This document shows, in pieces, positions 1 through 5,748 of a DNA stretch of 15,237 nucleotides. The notes beneath the pieces were generated by a model. That model was not told where the DNA came from, searched no databases, and saw nothing but the letters and a program-made list of their open reading frames with translations. Source of the stretch: an uncultured Jeotgalicoccus sp. (GTDB taxonomy: Bacteria; Bacillota; Bacilli; Staphylococcales; Salinicoccaceae); contig CANRKV010000021.1 of the NCBI GenBank assembly GCA_947631305.1, positions 1 through 15,237 of the forward strand, in the 5' to 3' direction. Made by a program: the position numbers and the translations under genes. Numbering within the stretch: position 1 is the first letter of the stretch; the number at the start of each line of letters is the position of its first letter.

Positions 1-371
1 ATGACATACACACCATCTATAATAATGAGGGATACCGCAGTCACTGCTGCGGTGATAAGCAGCGTCAGTATACTTCTGCCGATAAGACCGTTCACAAGGT
101 CACTTTTCGTATGGGTCACAAGTTTTAATGTCCCGTGCTCATTTTCTTCCGCATACAGCATCAGCGGAATATTTGTCGTTACTGCTGACAGCGTAGTCCC
201 GAGAACAACAAAAATCATAATGACAGGCATCTCTTCTCCTGCACTCCTTGCGGTCATTCCATATAAAGCAGCCATGGCAGGCGGCATAATAAGCAGCGTC
301 AGTACCGCATAGTTAGTAAAAAATTCCCTCAGATCTCTGTAAATCGTCGCCCGTATTTTATGTATATTCAT
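1..371 (-). CDS. ABC-2 type transporter permease, partial (C-terminus beyond window)
   Basis: This is a partial coding region of 123 codons with no stop before the window edge. It starts at ATG 371, preceded by AAAGGTG at a normal distance. The protein begins MNIHKIRATIYRDLREFFTNY and has three hydrophobic stretches, at about residues 20-38, 49-72 and 97-117. The motif EENEHGTLKLV (about 76-86) resembles the cytoplasmic loop motif (E-x-x-x-GT-L) of ABC-2 type permeases, which form the membrane half of export or drug-resistance ABC transporters. It starts 17 bases after the LytTR regulator gene and shares its strand, so the two are very probably co-transcribed. The substrate is unknown. A NatB- or DrrB-like exporter subunit is plausible, and the family call rests on topology and one motif. 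Confidence 0.7.
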   Translation of the reverse strand, partial: MNIHKIRATIYRDLREFFTNYAVLTLLIMPPAMAALYGMTARSAGEEMPVIMIFVVLGTTLSAVTTNIPLMLYAEENEHGTLKLVTHTKSDLVNGLIGRSILTLLITAAVTAVSLIIIDGVYV

Positions 372-388
372 ATAGTCACCTTTGTATT

Positions 389-1294
389 TTATAGTTTTAC
401 CAGTTTCTCCTGAATTTCATTAAATTTTGCACGTGACAGCGGGATCTTTGATTTTTCCGGGTTGTCGATAATTACTGAGTAAGTATTTTTTGACCACGTG
501 ATAATCTCTTTTACTTTATGCAGATTCACTACATATGAACGGTGACAGCGGTAAAATCCGTGCTGAGCCAGCTGCTCCTCGGCGCTTTGCAGCGTCGATT
601 CCATCACAAACTTCTCCGTTCCAAGGTTAAGATACACTTTGCCGTCCTGGCTCTCAAGATATTCGATATCTTCAATTGTAACGAATATTGTTTTATCGTG
701 TGCTTTCACTTTAATTTTACTCACATTGGAATCCGACTCGTCATCGGTATTATCCGTCGTTTCCACTATATGAAGACCCTGTTCATTTAATTTCATAACA
801 TCAGGCTGTGCGATAAATGCATCTTCCAGTCTTGATGCTGCAACAAGCAGGGATTTCCCCTGGTTCATGAGCTGTTTTTTCATTTTATGAAACAAATGAA
901 TGTTATCATTAACTGTATTTAAAAATGGATCGATAAACACAATATCTTTATTATTACTGAGCAGTGCATGGATGTAATCCAATTTTTGAATTTCCGTTCT
1001 GTTCATCTGAGACAGTCTTGATGTGCTGTCGGAAATATTAAACTGCTGAATTAAATCTGCTGTTTTTAGCGGGCTGTTATACCATTTTCTTAAATATTCA
1101 ATATGGACTTTTAAATTCAGTCTTTTATAATACAGCGGCTCACCGGAAAACACATGGACGCCCGCATTATACAATGAACCGGAAAATGACTCGAGGAGTT
1201 CATATGGTATTTGTACAGCGAGACTTTCGCCATCGGTTATTTTCAGTTTTTGATCAGATGAACGACCGGTTATTTTTTGAATTTCTATATCCAT
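389..1294 (-). CDS. LytTR-family DNA-binding regulator with degenerate ABC-ATPase-like N-terminal domain
   Basis: The protein has 301 residues from ATG 1294, which has a clear AGGAG eight bases upstream. An in-frame ATG at 1336 lacks a ribosome site and overlaps the promoter, so it was not chosen. The C-terminal part (about 193-301) is a LytTR DNA-binding domain with the typical core FYRCHRSYVVNL at 247-258. The N-terminal part (1-175) reads like a worn ABC ATPase: a possible remnant of the signature helix at about 92-115 (RLSQMNRTEIQKLDYIHALL), a Walker-B-like DIVFIDPF at 117-124, and no Walker A GxxGxGKS. It is not a response regulator, because no receiver domain is seen. It probably controls the adjacent ABC-2 permease genes and may bind the permease through its ATPase-like half; that role is inferred. 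An acidic linker at about 178-190 separates the domains. Confidence 0.82.
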   Translation of the reverse strand: MDIEIQKITGRSSDQKLKITDGESLAVQIPYELLESFSGSLYNAGVHVFSGEPLYYKRLNLKVHIEYLRKWYNSPLKTADLIQQFNISDSTSRLSQMNRTEIQKLDYIHALLSNNKDIVFIDPFLNTVNDNIHLFHKMKKQLMNQGKSLLVAASRLEDAFIAQPDVMKLNEQGLHIVETTDNTDDESDSNVSKIKVKAHDKTIFVTIEDIEYLESQDGKVYLNLGTEKFVMESTLQSAEEQLAQHGFYRCHRSYVVNLHKVKEIITWSKNTYSVIIDNPEKSKIPLSRAKFNEIQEKLVKL

Positions 1295-1326
1295 ATTCTT
1301 TGCTCCTAATGTATGAAATCTATTTA

Positions 1327-1355
1327 AATTTACCATGTAAACGTAATCATGACAA
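1327..1355 (-). promoter_or_regulatory. Promoter of LytTR/ABC-2 permease operon
   Basis: On the minus strand, TTGTCA (1350-1355) is followed after 17 bases by TAAATT (1327-1332). A TGG just before the -10 makes it an extended -10 promoter. Transcription would start near 1320, leaving a leader of about 25 bases with the AGGAG ribosome site. No riboswitch or terminator fits in this leader. Confidence 0.6.
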
Positions 1356-1405
1356 TTTATCCAAAAACATTGAGCAAAAGCCTTTATTTCTAAATCTAAT
1401 TACTG

Positions 1406-1435
1406 TATATTAATAACTAGTTACAAAATGTAACT
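1406..1435 (+). promoter_or_regulatory. Palindromic operator and likely -10 region of the flavodoxin-fold reductase gene
   Basis: A perfect palindrome with 6-base arms and a 5-base spacer, AGTTAC-AAAAT-GTAACT, lies at 1419-1435. A TATATT at 1406-1411 could be the -10 box, although no good -35 is present. Transcription would then begin at about 1418, so a repressor on the palindrome would block initiation. The GTTAC-N5-GTAAC layout is like operators of HxlR/DUF24 redox and quinone sensors (YodB/QsrR class); the regulator itself is not in the window. Confidence 0.55.
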
Positions 1436-1469
1436 TAATATTTCAAACACACTACGGAGGAATTATAAA

Positions 1470-2033
1470 ATGACTAAAATTGGTATCGTTACAGGAAGTA
1501 CACGTAATTCACGTGTTAACATGCAAGTTGCAGAGTGGCTTAAAGACTTTGCTGAAAAATTAGATACAGGTGCGGAATTCGAAATCGTTGACCTTAAAGA
1601 TTACGAAGTACCTTTATTCAATGAAGATTTACCGCCGGCAATGGCTAACAAACAATATTCAACAGATGTAATTAACAACTGGTCAGCTAAAATTGATTCA
1701 CTTGACGGTTATATCTTTGTTACTCCAGAGTACAACAAAGCAATCTCACCATCACTTAAAAACCAATTAGACTATATCGGCCCTGAGTTCGGTAACAAAG
1801 CAGCTGGTATCGTTGGTTACGGTTCAACTCTAGGTGTTGCAGCAACACTTTCACTGCGCCAGATTCTTTCTAACTTCAACGTGGCAACTGTTGGACCTTT
1901 CGGTGCATTCAGCCTGTTCACTGACTTTGAAGAAATGTCTAAATTCGCACCTGCTGAGCTGCACAACGCAACTATCGAAGCTGTAATCACTACTACAGTT
2001 AACTGGTCTAACGGACTTAAAACAATTAGATAA
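1470..2033 (+). CDS. NADPH-dependent FMN reductase / flavodoxin-fold quinone or azo reductase
   Basis: The protein has 187 residues, with GGAGG nine bases before the ATG. It has the single-domain flavodoxin fold of the NADPH_dep_FMN_red family. The phosphate-binding loop is GSTRNSRVN at 9-17, and the flavin-ring loop is TPEYNKAISPSLKNQLDY at 85-102. A Gly-rich segment follows at about 113-122. Members bind FMN and use NAD(P)H to reduce free flavin, quinones or azo dyes in the cytoplasm; the true substrate cannot be read from sequence. The gene is a single transcription unit between a palindromic operator and a strong terminator. Its codons (GGT, AAC, TTC, GTT, many A/T-ending) look more biased than those of its neighbours, which suggests high expression. 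It is only distantly related to the reductase at 2084-2647. Confidence 0.85.
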   Translation: MTKIGIVTGSTRNSRVNMQVAEWLKDFAEKLDTGAEFEIVDLKDYEVPLFNEDLPPAMANKQYSTDVINNWSAKIDSLDGYIFVTPEYNKAISPSLKNQLDYIGPEFGNKAAGIVGYGSTLGVAATLSLRQILSNFNVATVGPFGAFSLFTDFEEMSKFAPAELHNATIEAVITTTVNWSNGLKTIR

Positions 2034-2045
2034 TTATATAGATTT

Positions 2046-2081
2046 AAAAAGCGTTCAGGATAATATCCTGAACGCTTTTTT
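2046..2081 (+). terminator. Bidirectional intrinsic terminator between convergent reductase genes
   Basis: A perfect 16-bp stem (2046-2061 with 2065-2080) and 3-base loop is flanked by A and T tracts. It lies between the plus-strand gene ending at 2033 and the minus-strand gene ending at 2084, and should stop both transcripts. Confidence 0.92.
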
Positions 2082-2083
2082 CG

Positions 2084-2647
2084 TTAAAATCCAAATGATT
2101 CATCAAATTTTTCAAGTACTGTTTTATGTGCTTCTGCATTATTAAATGTATTATCAACCAGCGCATTCAGTCTAAGCATAATATCATCATTCTCAATACC
2201 CTCTGTTCCAAAGTCCTGATCCAGAATATATACATAGCCCGGCACGATATTTGCTTTCATATATGAAAGTATCGGTTTCAATTGCTGTTCCGGAACGAGA
2301 TAATGTCTGAGTGAACCAGCAGTGACAATCATACTGACTGTCTTATTCAGAAAAGCGTCCGGCGGCAGTAAATCAAATAAGTTTTTTAACGGGCCTGGAA
2401 TCGAAGCCTGGAATATCGGCGTACCGATATATACAACATCCGCCTCCATTATTTTAGTCAGAGCTTCCGTTGTGCTCCCGCCGTAATCCAAATAGTTTCT
2501 GCCATCGCTGAAAGGCATATCATATTCTTTTAAATCGATATATTCGATTTCATGTTCATTTAATAGTTCAATTTTCTCTTTCAGTGCAGTCGTCGCTTTG
2601 CGCGTTTTGCTCCCGACAACTGAACCGCTGATGATGACTGTTTTCAT
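2084..2647 (-). CDS. NADPH-dependent FMN reductase, partner of the adjacent monooxygenase
   Basis: The protein has 187 residues. GGAGGAG precedes the ATG at 2647, and the start overlaps the stop of the upstream monooxygenase by one base (TAATG), so translation is coupled. The fold is flavodoxin-like: GSVVGSKTRKA (8-18) is the FMN phosphate loop, and TPIFQASIPGPLKNLFD (76-92) is the loop at the flavin ring. Its probable role is to supply reduced FMN to the luciferase-like monooxygenase encoded just before it, as in SsuE/SsuD-type two-component systems. The pair resembles the LLM-partnered FMN reductase family described from Corynebacterium (CE1759 type), but I assign that subfamily from memory. 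It could also act as a general azo or chromate reductase. Confidence 0.85.
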   Translation of the reverse strand: MKTVIISGSVVGSKTRKATTALKEKIELLNEHEIEYIDLKEYDMPFSDGRNYLDYGGSTTEALTKIMEADVVYIGTPIFQASIPGPLKNLFDLLPPDAFLNKTVSMIVTAGSLRHYLVPEQQLKPILSYMKANIVPGYVYILDQDFGTEGIENDDIMLRLNALVDNTFNNAEAHKTVLEKFDESFGF

Positions 2648-3738
2648 TATTGCTCCTCCTGTGGTTTTGTATATTTTTTAATCGCAGGCAATATTTTTTC
2701 CCCAATAATGTCTATGTTACTTTTAATGTCGTCTAATGTCACGCCGCCGAAATCAAGCTGTGCAATATAGCGATCATGATTAAACAGTTCATGCTGATAA
2801 AGTATTTTTTCAATAATGAGTTCCGGATCGCCGACGTTAATTACACTGCGGTAATCCTGTCCCTGTGCGAAGCCCTGTTTCGGGAAACCCTGCCCGTTTG
2901 ATTTTTTCATACCTTCATTAATGTGCGGGTAGTATTTTCTGTATGCTTCCAATGTGTCTTCATGTGTAAAGAAGAAGCCTGCTGTTGCTACAGGTAATGC
3001 TTCTGCATCGTAGCCCGCCTCTGCTGCTGTCTGACGATATAAATCAATACGGCTCTTAAAGGCATCAGCCGGTCCGCCTAAATGTGCCTGGTACATCGGA
3101 ACGCCGGCAAGTCCTGCTTTATGGGCAGAAGCCATTGAACCACCAACTGCACGCCATATTGGCAGACCGTTCTCATCATTTTCAGGACGCGGAATAACAT
3201 GCGCATTATTTAACGGCTCACGAAATTCCCCGCTCCAGTTTACATATTCATTTTCATTAATATTTAATAAAAGCTCAAATTTTTCTTCGAACAAAGCTTC
3301 ATAATCATTCAGATTGTAGCCGAGCAGTTCATACAATCCGACTCGTGAAGCACGCCCTGCGATAACTTCCATACGTCCGCCCGAGATTAAGTCAATCGTA
3401 GATGCGTCTTCAAATACACGCACCGGATCTGACGTACTGATAATCGTTGAACCGGAAGCGATTTTTATCTTCTTAGTTGCCTGCGCTATTGCTGATAAAA
3501 TAATCATATGAGCCTGGGAGGCAAAATAATCCTGATGGGATTCGCCAACCTGGAACGTATCAATTCCGGCCTGTTCTGCATATTCGGCCATTTCAATAAT
3601 CTCTTTTATACGCTGGCTTGCAGGAATTCTTTCTCCTGTATGCGGATTCGGTAAATGATCCCCGAGCGTATACAAACCAAATTCAAGTCCTTTGCTTTTA
3701 TCAATTTCAGGCATGATATGAGGGTTATTGTTTTTCAT
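2647..3738 (-). CDS. LLM-class flavin-dependent monooxygenase
   Basis: The protein has 363 residues, with GGAG eight bases before ATG 3738. It is a bacterial-luciferase-like TIM-barrel oxidoreductase. Visible family features are FGLYTLGDHLPNP (20-32), VGESHQD (64-70), and the helix-loop SGGRMEVIAGRAS (119-131), which matches the SGGR-x-x-x-x-x-GRG signature of the superfamily. It should use FMNH2 and O2 to oxidise an organic substrate. The partner reductase directly downstream, overlapping by one base, would make the FMNH2. The start of the protein (GLYTLGD) recalls the CE1758-type LLM family. The substrate is unknown, and nothing nearby (no sulfonate or nitrilotriacetate transporter) points to one. 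The gene sits where ispE would be expected after veg, so it marks a break in conserved order. Confidence 0.87.
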   Translation of the reverse strand: MKNNNPHIMPEIDKSKGLEFGLYTLGDHLPNPHTGERIPASQRIKEIIEMAEYAEQAGIDTFQVGESHQDYFASQAHMIILSAIAQATKKIKIASGSTIISTSDPVRVFEDASTIDLISGGRMEVIAGRASRVGLYELLGYNLNDYEALFEEKFELLLNINENEYVNWSGEFREPLNNAHVIPRPENDENGLPIWRAVGGSMASAHKAGLAGVPMYQAHLGGPADAFKSRIDLYRQTAAEAGYDAEALPVATAGFFFTHEDTLEAYRKYYPHINEGMKKSNGQGFPKQGFAQGQDYRSVINVGDPELIIEKILYQHELFNHDRYIAQLDFGGVTLDDIKSNIDIIGEKILPAIKKYTKPQEEQ

Positions 3739-3770
3739 AAGTCACACTCCATCTATTATATAGTTTTAAT

Positions 3771-3799
3771 AATATATATTTTTAAACAGGCATGCTCAA
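3771..3799 (-). promoter_or_regulatory. Promoter of monooxygenase/FMN reductase operon
   Basis: On the minus strand, TTGAGC (3794-3799), a 17-base spacer and TATATT (3771-3776) form a fair sigma-A promoter just below the veg terminator. The next stretch is very AT-rich and holds another TATAAT-like box nearer the gene, so the exact start is uncertain. Confidence 0.5.
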
Positions 3800-3810
3800 C
3801 ATCCGCTCAT

Positions 3811-3844
3811 AAAACAAAAAAACCATCCGAAAGGATGGTTTTTT
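3811..3844 (-). terminator. Intrinsic terminator after veg (bidirectional shape)
   Basis: An 8-bp stem AACCATCC / GGATGGTT (3821-3828 with 3833-3840) has a 4-base loop, and A:T pairs extend the stem on the outside. On the minus strand it ends in a run of seven T followed by GTTTT. It closes the veg transcript, whose stop codon is at 3852-3854. Confidence 0.9.
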
Positions 3845-3851
3845 AAATATG

Positions 3852-4118
3852 TTATTGGATTAAAAATTCTTCTGTAAAATCGTCGTTATAGAAAGTTACC
3901 TCTACATTTGATGTCAGTACATCTGTGTATGTATAAGATACACGCTCAAAATTATGCTCGTCTTGATCTAATTCGACTACGAAAATCGATGGATATGTTT
4001 CTCTTAAAATACCTTTTCTTTCAATCAACTTCTTGCGGCCTCCGTTTGCACGAAGTACACATGGATTTCCTAACTGACAATCAAGAATCTTTTTGATGTC
4101 GATTAATGTTTTTGGCAT
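3852..4118 (-). CDS. veg: Veg family protein
   Basis: The protein has 88 residues from ATG 4118, preceded by GAGGTGGGG. The longer open frame up to 4169 runs through the promoter and is rejected. The sequence is close to Bacillus Veg: KTLIDIKKILD at the start, then RANGGRKKLIERKGIL, ETYPSIFVVELDQDE and FERVSYTYTDVLT. Veg is a small, abundant protein reported to stimulate biofilm gene expression in Bacillus subtilis; its biochemical action is poorly known. In Bacillus and Staphylococcus it also follows ksgA. The C-terminus (NDDFTEEFLIQ) differs from Bacillus, as is usual in staphylococcal relatives. The consensus promoter implies very high transcription. Confidence 0.95.
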   Translation of the reverse strand: MPKTLIDIKKILDCQLGNPCVLRANGGRKKLIERKGILRETYPSIFVVELDQDEHNFERVSYTYTDVLTSNVEVTFYNDDFTEEFLIQ

Positions 4119-4140
4119 TATACCCCACCTCACTAAGTCC

Positions 4141-4169
4141 ATTATAGCAAGTTTACATAATTCTGTCAA
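4141..4169 (-). promoter_or_regulatory. Perfect consensus sigma-A promoter of veg
   Basis: On the minus strand, TTGACA (4164-4169) and TATAAT (4141-4146) match consensus at all 12 bases, with a 17-base spacer. TGC before the -10 adds an extended -10 element, and the A/T-rich bases upstream of -35 could act as an UP element. Transcription should start near 4134. It lies in the 75 bases between ksgA and veg, with no terminator between, so ksgA transcripts may also run into veg. Confidence 0.93.
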
Positions 4170-4193
4170 AAATTAGCCAATTTCTGAATATTT

Positions 4194-5078
4194 TCAGGCG
4201 AAATCCAAGTCACTTTTCTTGAAAGCATCGTAAATTTCTTTATAATCCTCAAGCGATAAACTTTCACCACGGCGGACAGACTCAATGCCAGCTTCTTCAA
4301 ATAGCGCCCTGATTTCATCTTTTCTCTGTTTCCCGTCGGCAAACAGCGTCTGATAATTATTTAAAATTGTTTTACGGCGGTGGATAAATGCACCTCTCGT
4401 TAATTTGAAGAAAGTGTCTTCATCATCCACTTCAATTTTTCTTTCAGGACGTGTCTTCAGCTCAACGATAATAGAATCAACGTTCGGCGGCGGCATGAAT
4501 ACTGTTCTCGGCACATTCTGCACCGTTTTAGCTTCTGTATAATAATCAATCGCAATCGATAAAGAGCCGTATGCTTTAGAGTTCGGTGATGCACTGATTC
4601 GTTCTCCGACTTCTTTCTGCATCATTACGTAATAACGTGAGATCGGCAAATGTGCAGTCAGAAAATTCATCAGTATCGGTGTCGTAATGTAATACGGCAG
4701 ATTCGCTACAACAACGATATCATCGCAGTCACTTAAATATTCTTTTATACGCGCCGGGACATCCGCTTCCAGTATATCTTCATTGATTACTGTGACGTTG
4801 TCGTAGGCACTTAACGTATCATCGAGTACCGGAATCAGACGCTGGTCAATTTCAAAAGCCAATACTCTTTTGGCATTGATTGCGAGGTGCTCCGTCAGTG
4901 AACCAATTCCCGGTCCAACTTCGATAACGCCTGTATTTTCATTTATATCCGCCTTATGGATAACCTCTTTAATGACATTTGAATCGATTAAAAAATTCTG
5001 TCCGAGACTTTTCTTAAACTTAAAATGGTGTTTATCGAGTATTTCTTTAGTCCGTCCTACGGTGGAGATATGTTTCAT
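4194..5078 (-). CDS. ksgA: 16S rRNA (adenine1518-N6/adenine1519-N6)-dimethyltransferase
   Basis: The protein has 294 residues, the usual KsgA length. It dimethylates the two adjacent adenines in the helix 45 loop near the 3' end of 16S rRNA during late 30S assembly, using S-adenosylmethionine. Loss of KsgA gives kasugamycin resistance. Motifs in order are KSLGQNFL (23-30), the SAM loop EVGPGIGSLT (53-62), an acidic ED at about 100-101, the catalytic motif NLPYYI (126-131) and FMPPPNVDS near 192. The start codon overlaps the rnmV stop by one base (TGATG), with GGAAG about ten bases before it, so translation is probably coupled to rnmV. The two rRNA-processing genes share one promoter. Confidence 0.98.
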   Translation of the reverse strand: MKHISTVGRTKEILDKHHFKFKKSLGQNFLIDSNVIKEVIHKADINENTGVIEVGPGIGSLTEHLAINAKRVLAFEIDQRLIPVLDDTLSAYDNVTVINEDILEADVPARIKEYLSDCDDIVVVANLPYYITTPILMNFLTAHLPISRYYVMMQKEVGERISASPNSKAYGSLSIAIDYYTEAKTVQNVPRTVFMPPPNVDSIIVELKTRPERKIEVDDEDTFFKLTRGAFIHRRKTILNNYQTLFADGKQRKDEIRALFEEAGIESVRRGESLSLEDYKEIYDAFKKSDLDFA

Positions 5079-5632
5079 CAGTTATTCACTTCCAGCTCAT
5101 TTAATATTTCTGCAACTTTTTCAGGTGAGATGCTGTAGCGGTTCAGCTTTTTACGCAGCTGTGTGGCATTTGCATAACCGATATTCAGCTGTTCCGTTAA
5201 ATACTCACGGCGCTCTTTGGCAGCGGCATTACCGGATAAACGCAAATACTGCATATCCTGAATTGTAATCAGTTCTTCTTCGATCTGCTGGCTCGTCTGG
5301 CAGTTTTCAAGTGCTGCTCTGATATCGTCAAGACGCGCATGCTCTACCCCGACACTGTTGTGTCCGAGCGCTTTATGTTTTGGTAAAAATGCCTCTTTAA
5401 TATTAGGGAATCGTTCAATAATCGTATTTCTTATTTTATGCCCGGGAAAATCAGGGTCTGTAAAAATAATTGCGCCGCGTGTATTTAAGGCGACTTCAAT
5501 TTCTTCCAGCGTCCGTTCATTAATTGCGGATCCGTTCGTTTCAATCGTTTCACAGACAACCGCTTCTTTTAATCTGCGCGTGTCATCCCTGCCTTCAACG
5601 ACAATAATTTCTTTAATCACAGGTTTTTCCAT
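5078..5632 (-). CDS. rnmV: Ribonuclease M5 (5S rRNA maturase)
   Basis: The protein has 184 residues. The ATG at 5632 has GAGGTG seven bases before it. The N-terminal half is a Toprim domain: VVEGRDD (11-17) carries the catalytic glutamate E13, and TDPDFPG (58-64) carries the metal-binding D59 and D61. GVEHA (95-99) and the C-terminal helical region fit RNase M5, which cuts both sides of precursor 5S rRNA on a double-stranded stem with help of ribosomal protein L18. It is co-transcribed with ksgA. Unlike a simple extension of the metG-tatD unit, it has a terminator and its own promoter upstream. The Bacillus gene yabE, usually between tatD and rnmV, is absent. Confidence 0.97.
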   Translation of the reverse strand: MEKPVIKEIIVVEGRDDTRRLKEAVVCETIETNGSAINERTLEEIEVALNTRGAIIFTDPDFPGHKIRNTIIERFPNIKEAFLPKHKALGHNSVGVEHARLDDIRAALENCQTSQQIEEELITIQDMQYLRLSGNAAAKERREYLTEQLNIGYANATQLRKKLNRYSISPEKVAEILNELEVNN

Positions 5633-5661
5633 ACATCTTCACCTCATATACCTCGTTTAGT

Positions 5662-5670
5662 ATCATACCA
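5662..5670 (-). promoter_or_regulatory. Extended -10 promoter of rnmV-ksgA
   Basis: On the minus strand TGG-TATGAT forms an extended -10 element about 30 bases upstream of the rnmV start. No good -35 hexamer is seen at 16-18 bases. Its place directly after the tatD terminator supports it as the rnmV-ksgA promoter. Confidence 0.55.
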
Positions 5671-5701
5671 TATTTTTATATTTCTTATCTTCAGAGACGA
5701 C

Positions 5702-5744
5702 AAAAAAGTGCTTCACCTCAACCAAAGTCAAAGTGAAACACTTT
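5702..5744 (-). terminator. Intrinsic terminator after tatD
   Basis: On the minus strand the arms pair as AAAGTG-TTTCAC with GTGAAGCACTTT (5733-5744 with 5705-5716), with one mismatch and a loop of 16 bases. Six T follow at 5702-5707. The large loop makes it weaker than the other terminators in the window, so some read-through into rnmV is possible. Confidence 0.75.
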
Positions 5745-5748
5745 CATT

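Noticed and set aside
1..312. Open reading frame on the plus strand at the left edge
   Set aside because: It is antisense to the ABC-2 permease frame, has no ribosome site, and its hydrophobic look mirrors the opposite strand.
4119..4169. Upstream extension of veg by 17 codons
   Set aside because: It covers the consensus promoter and the leader; the family N-terminus begins at ATG 4118.
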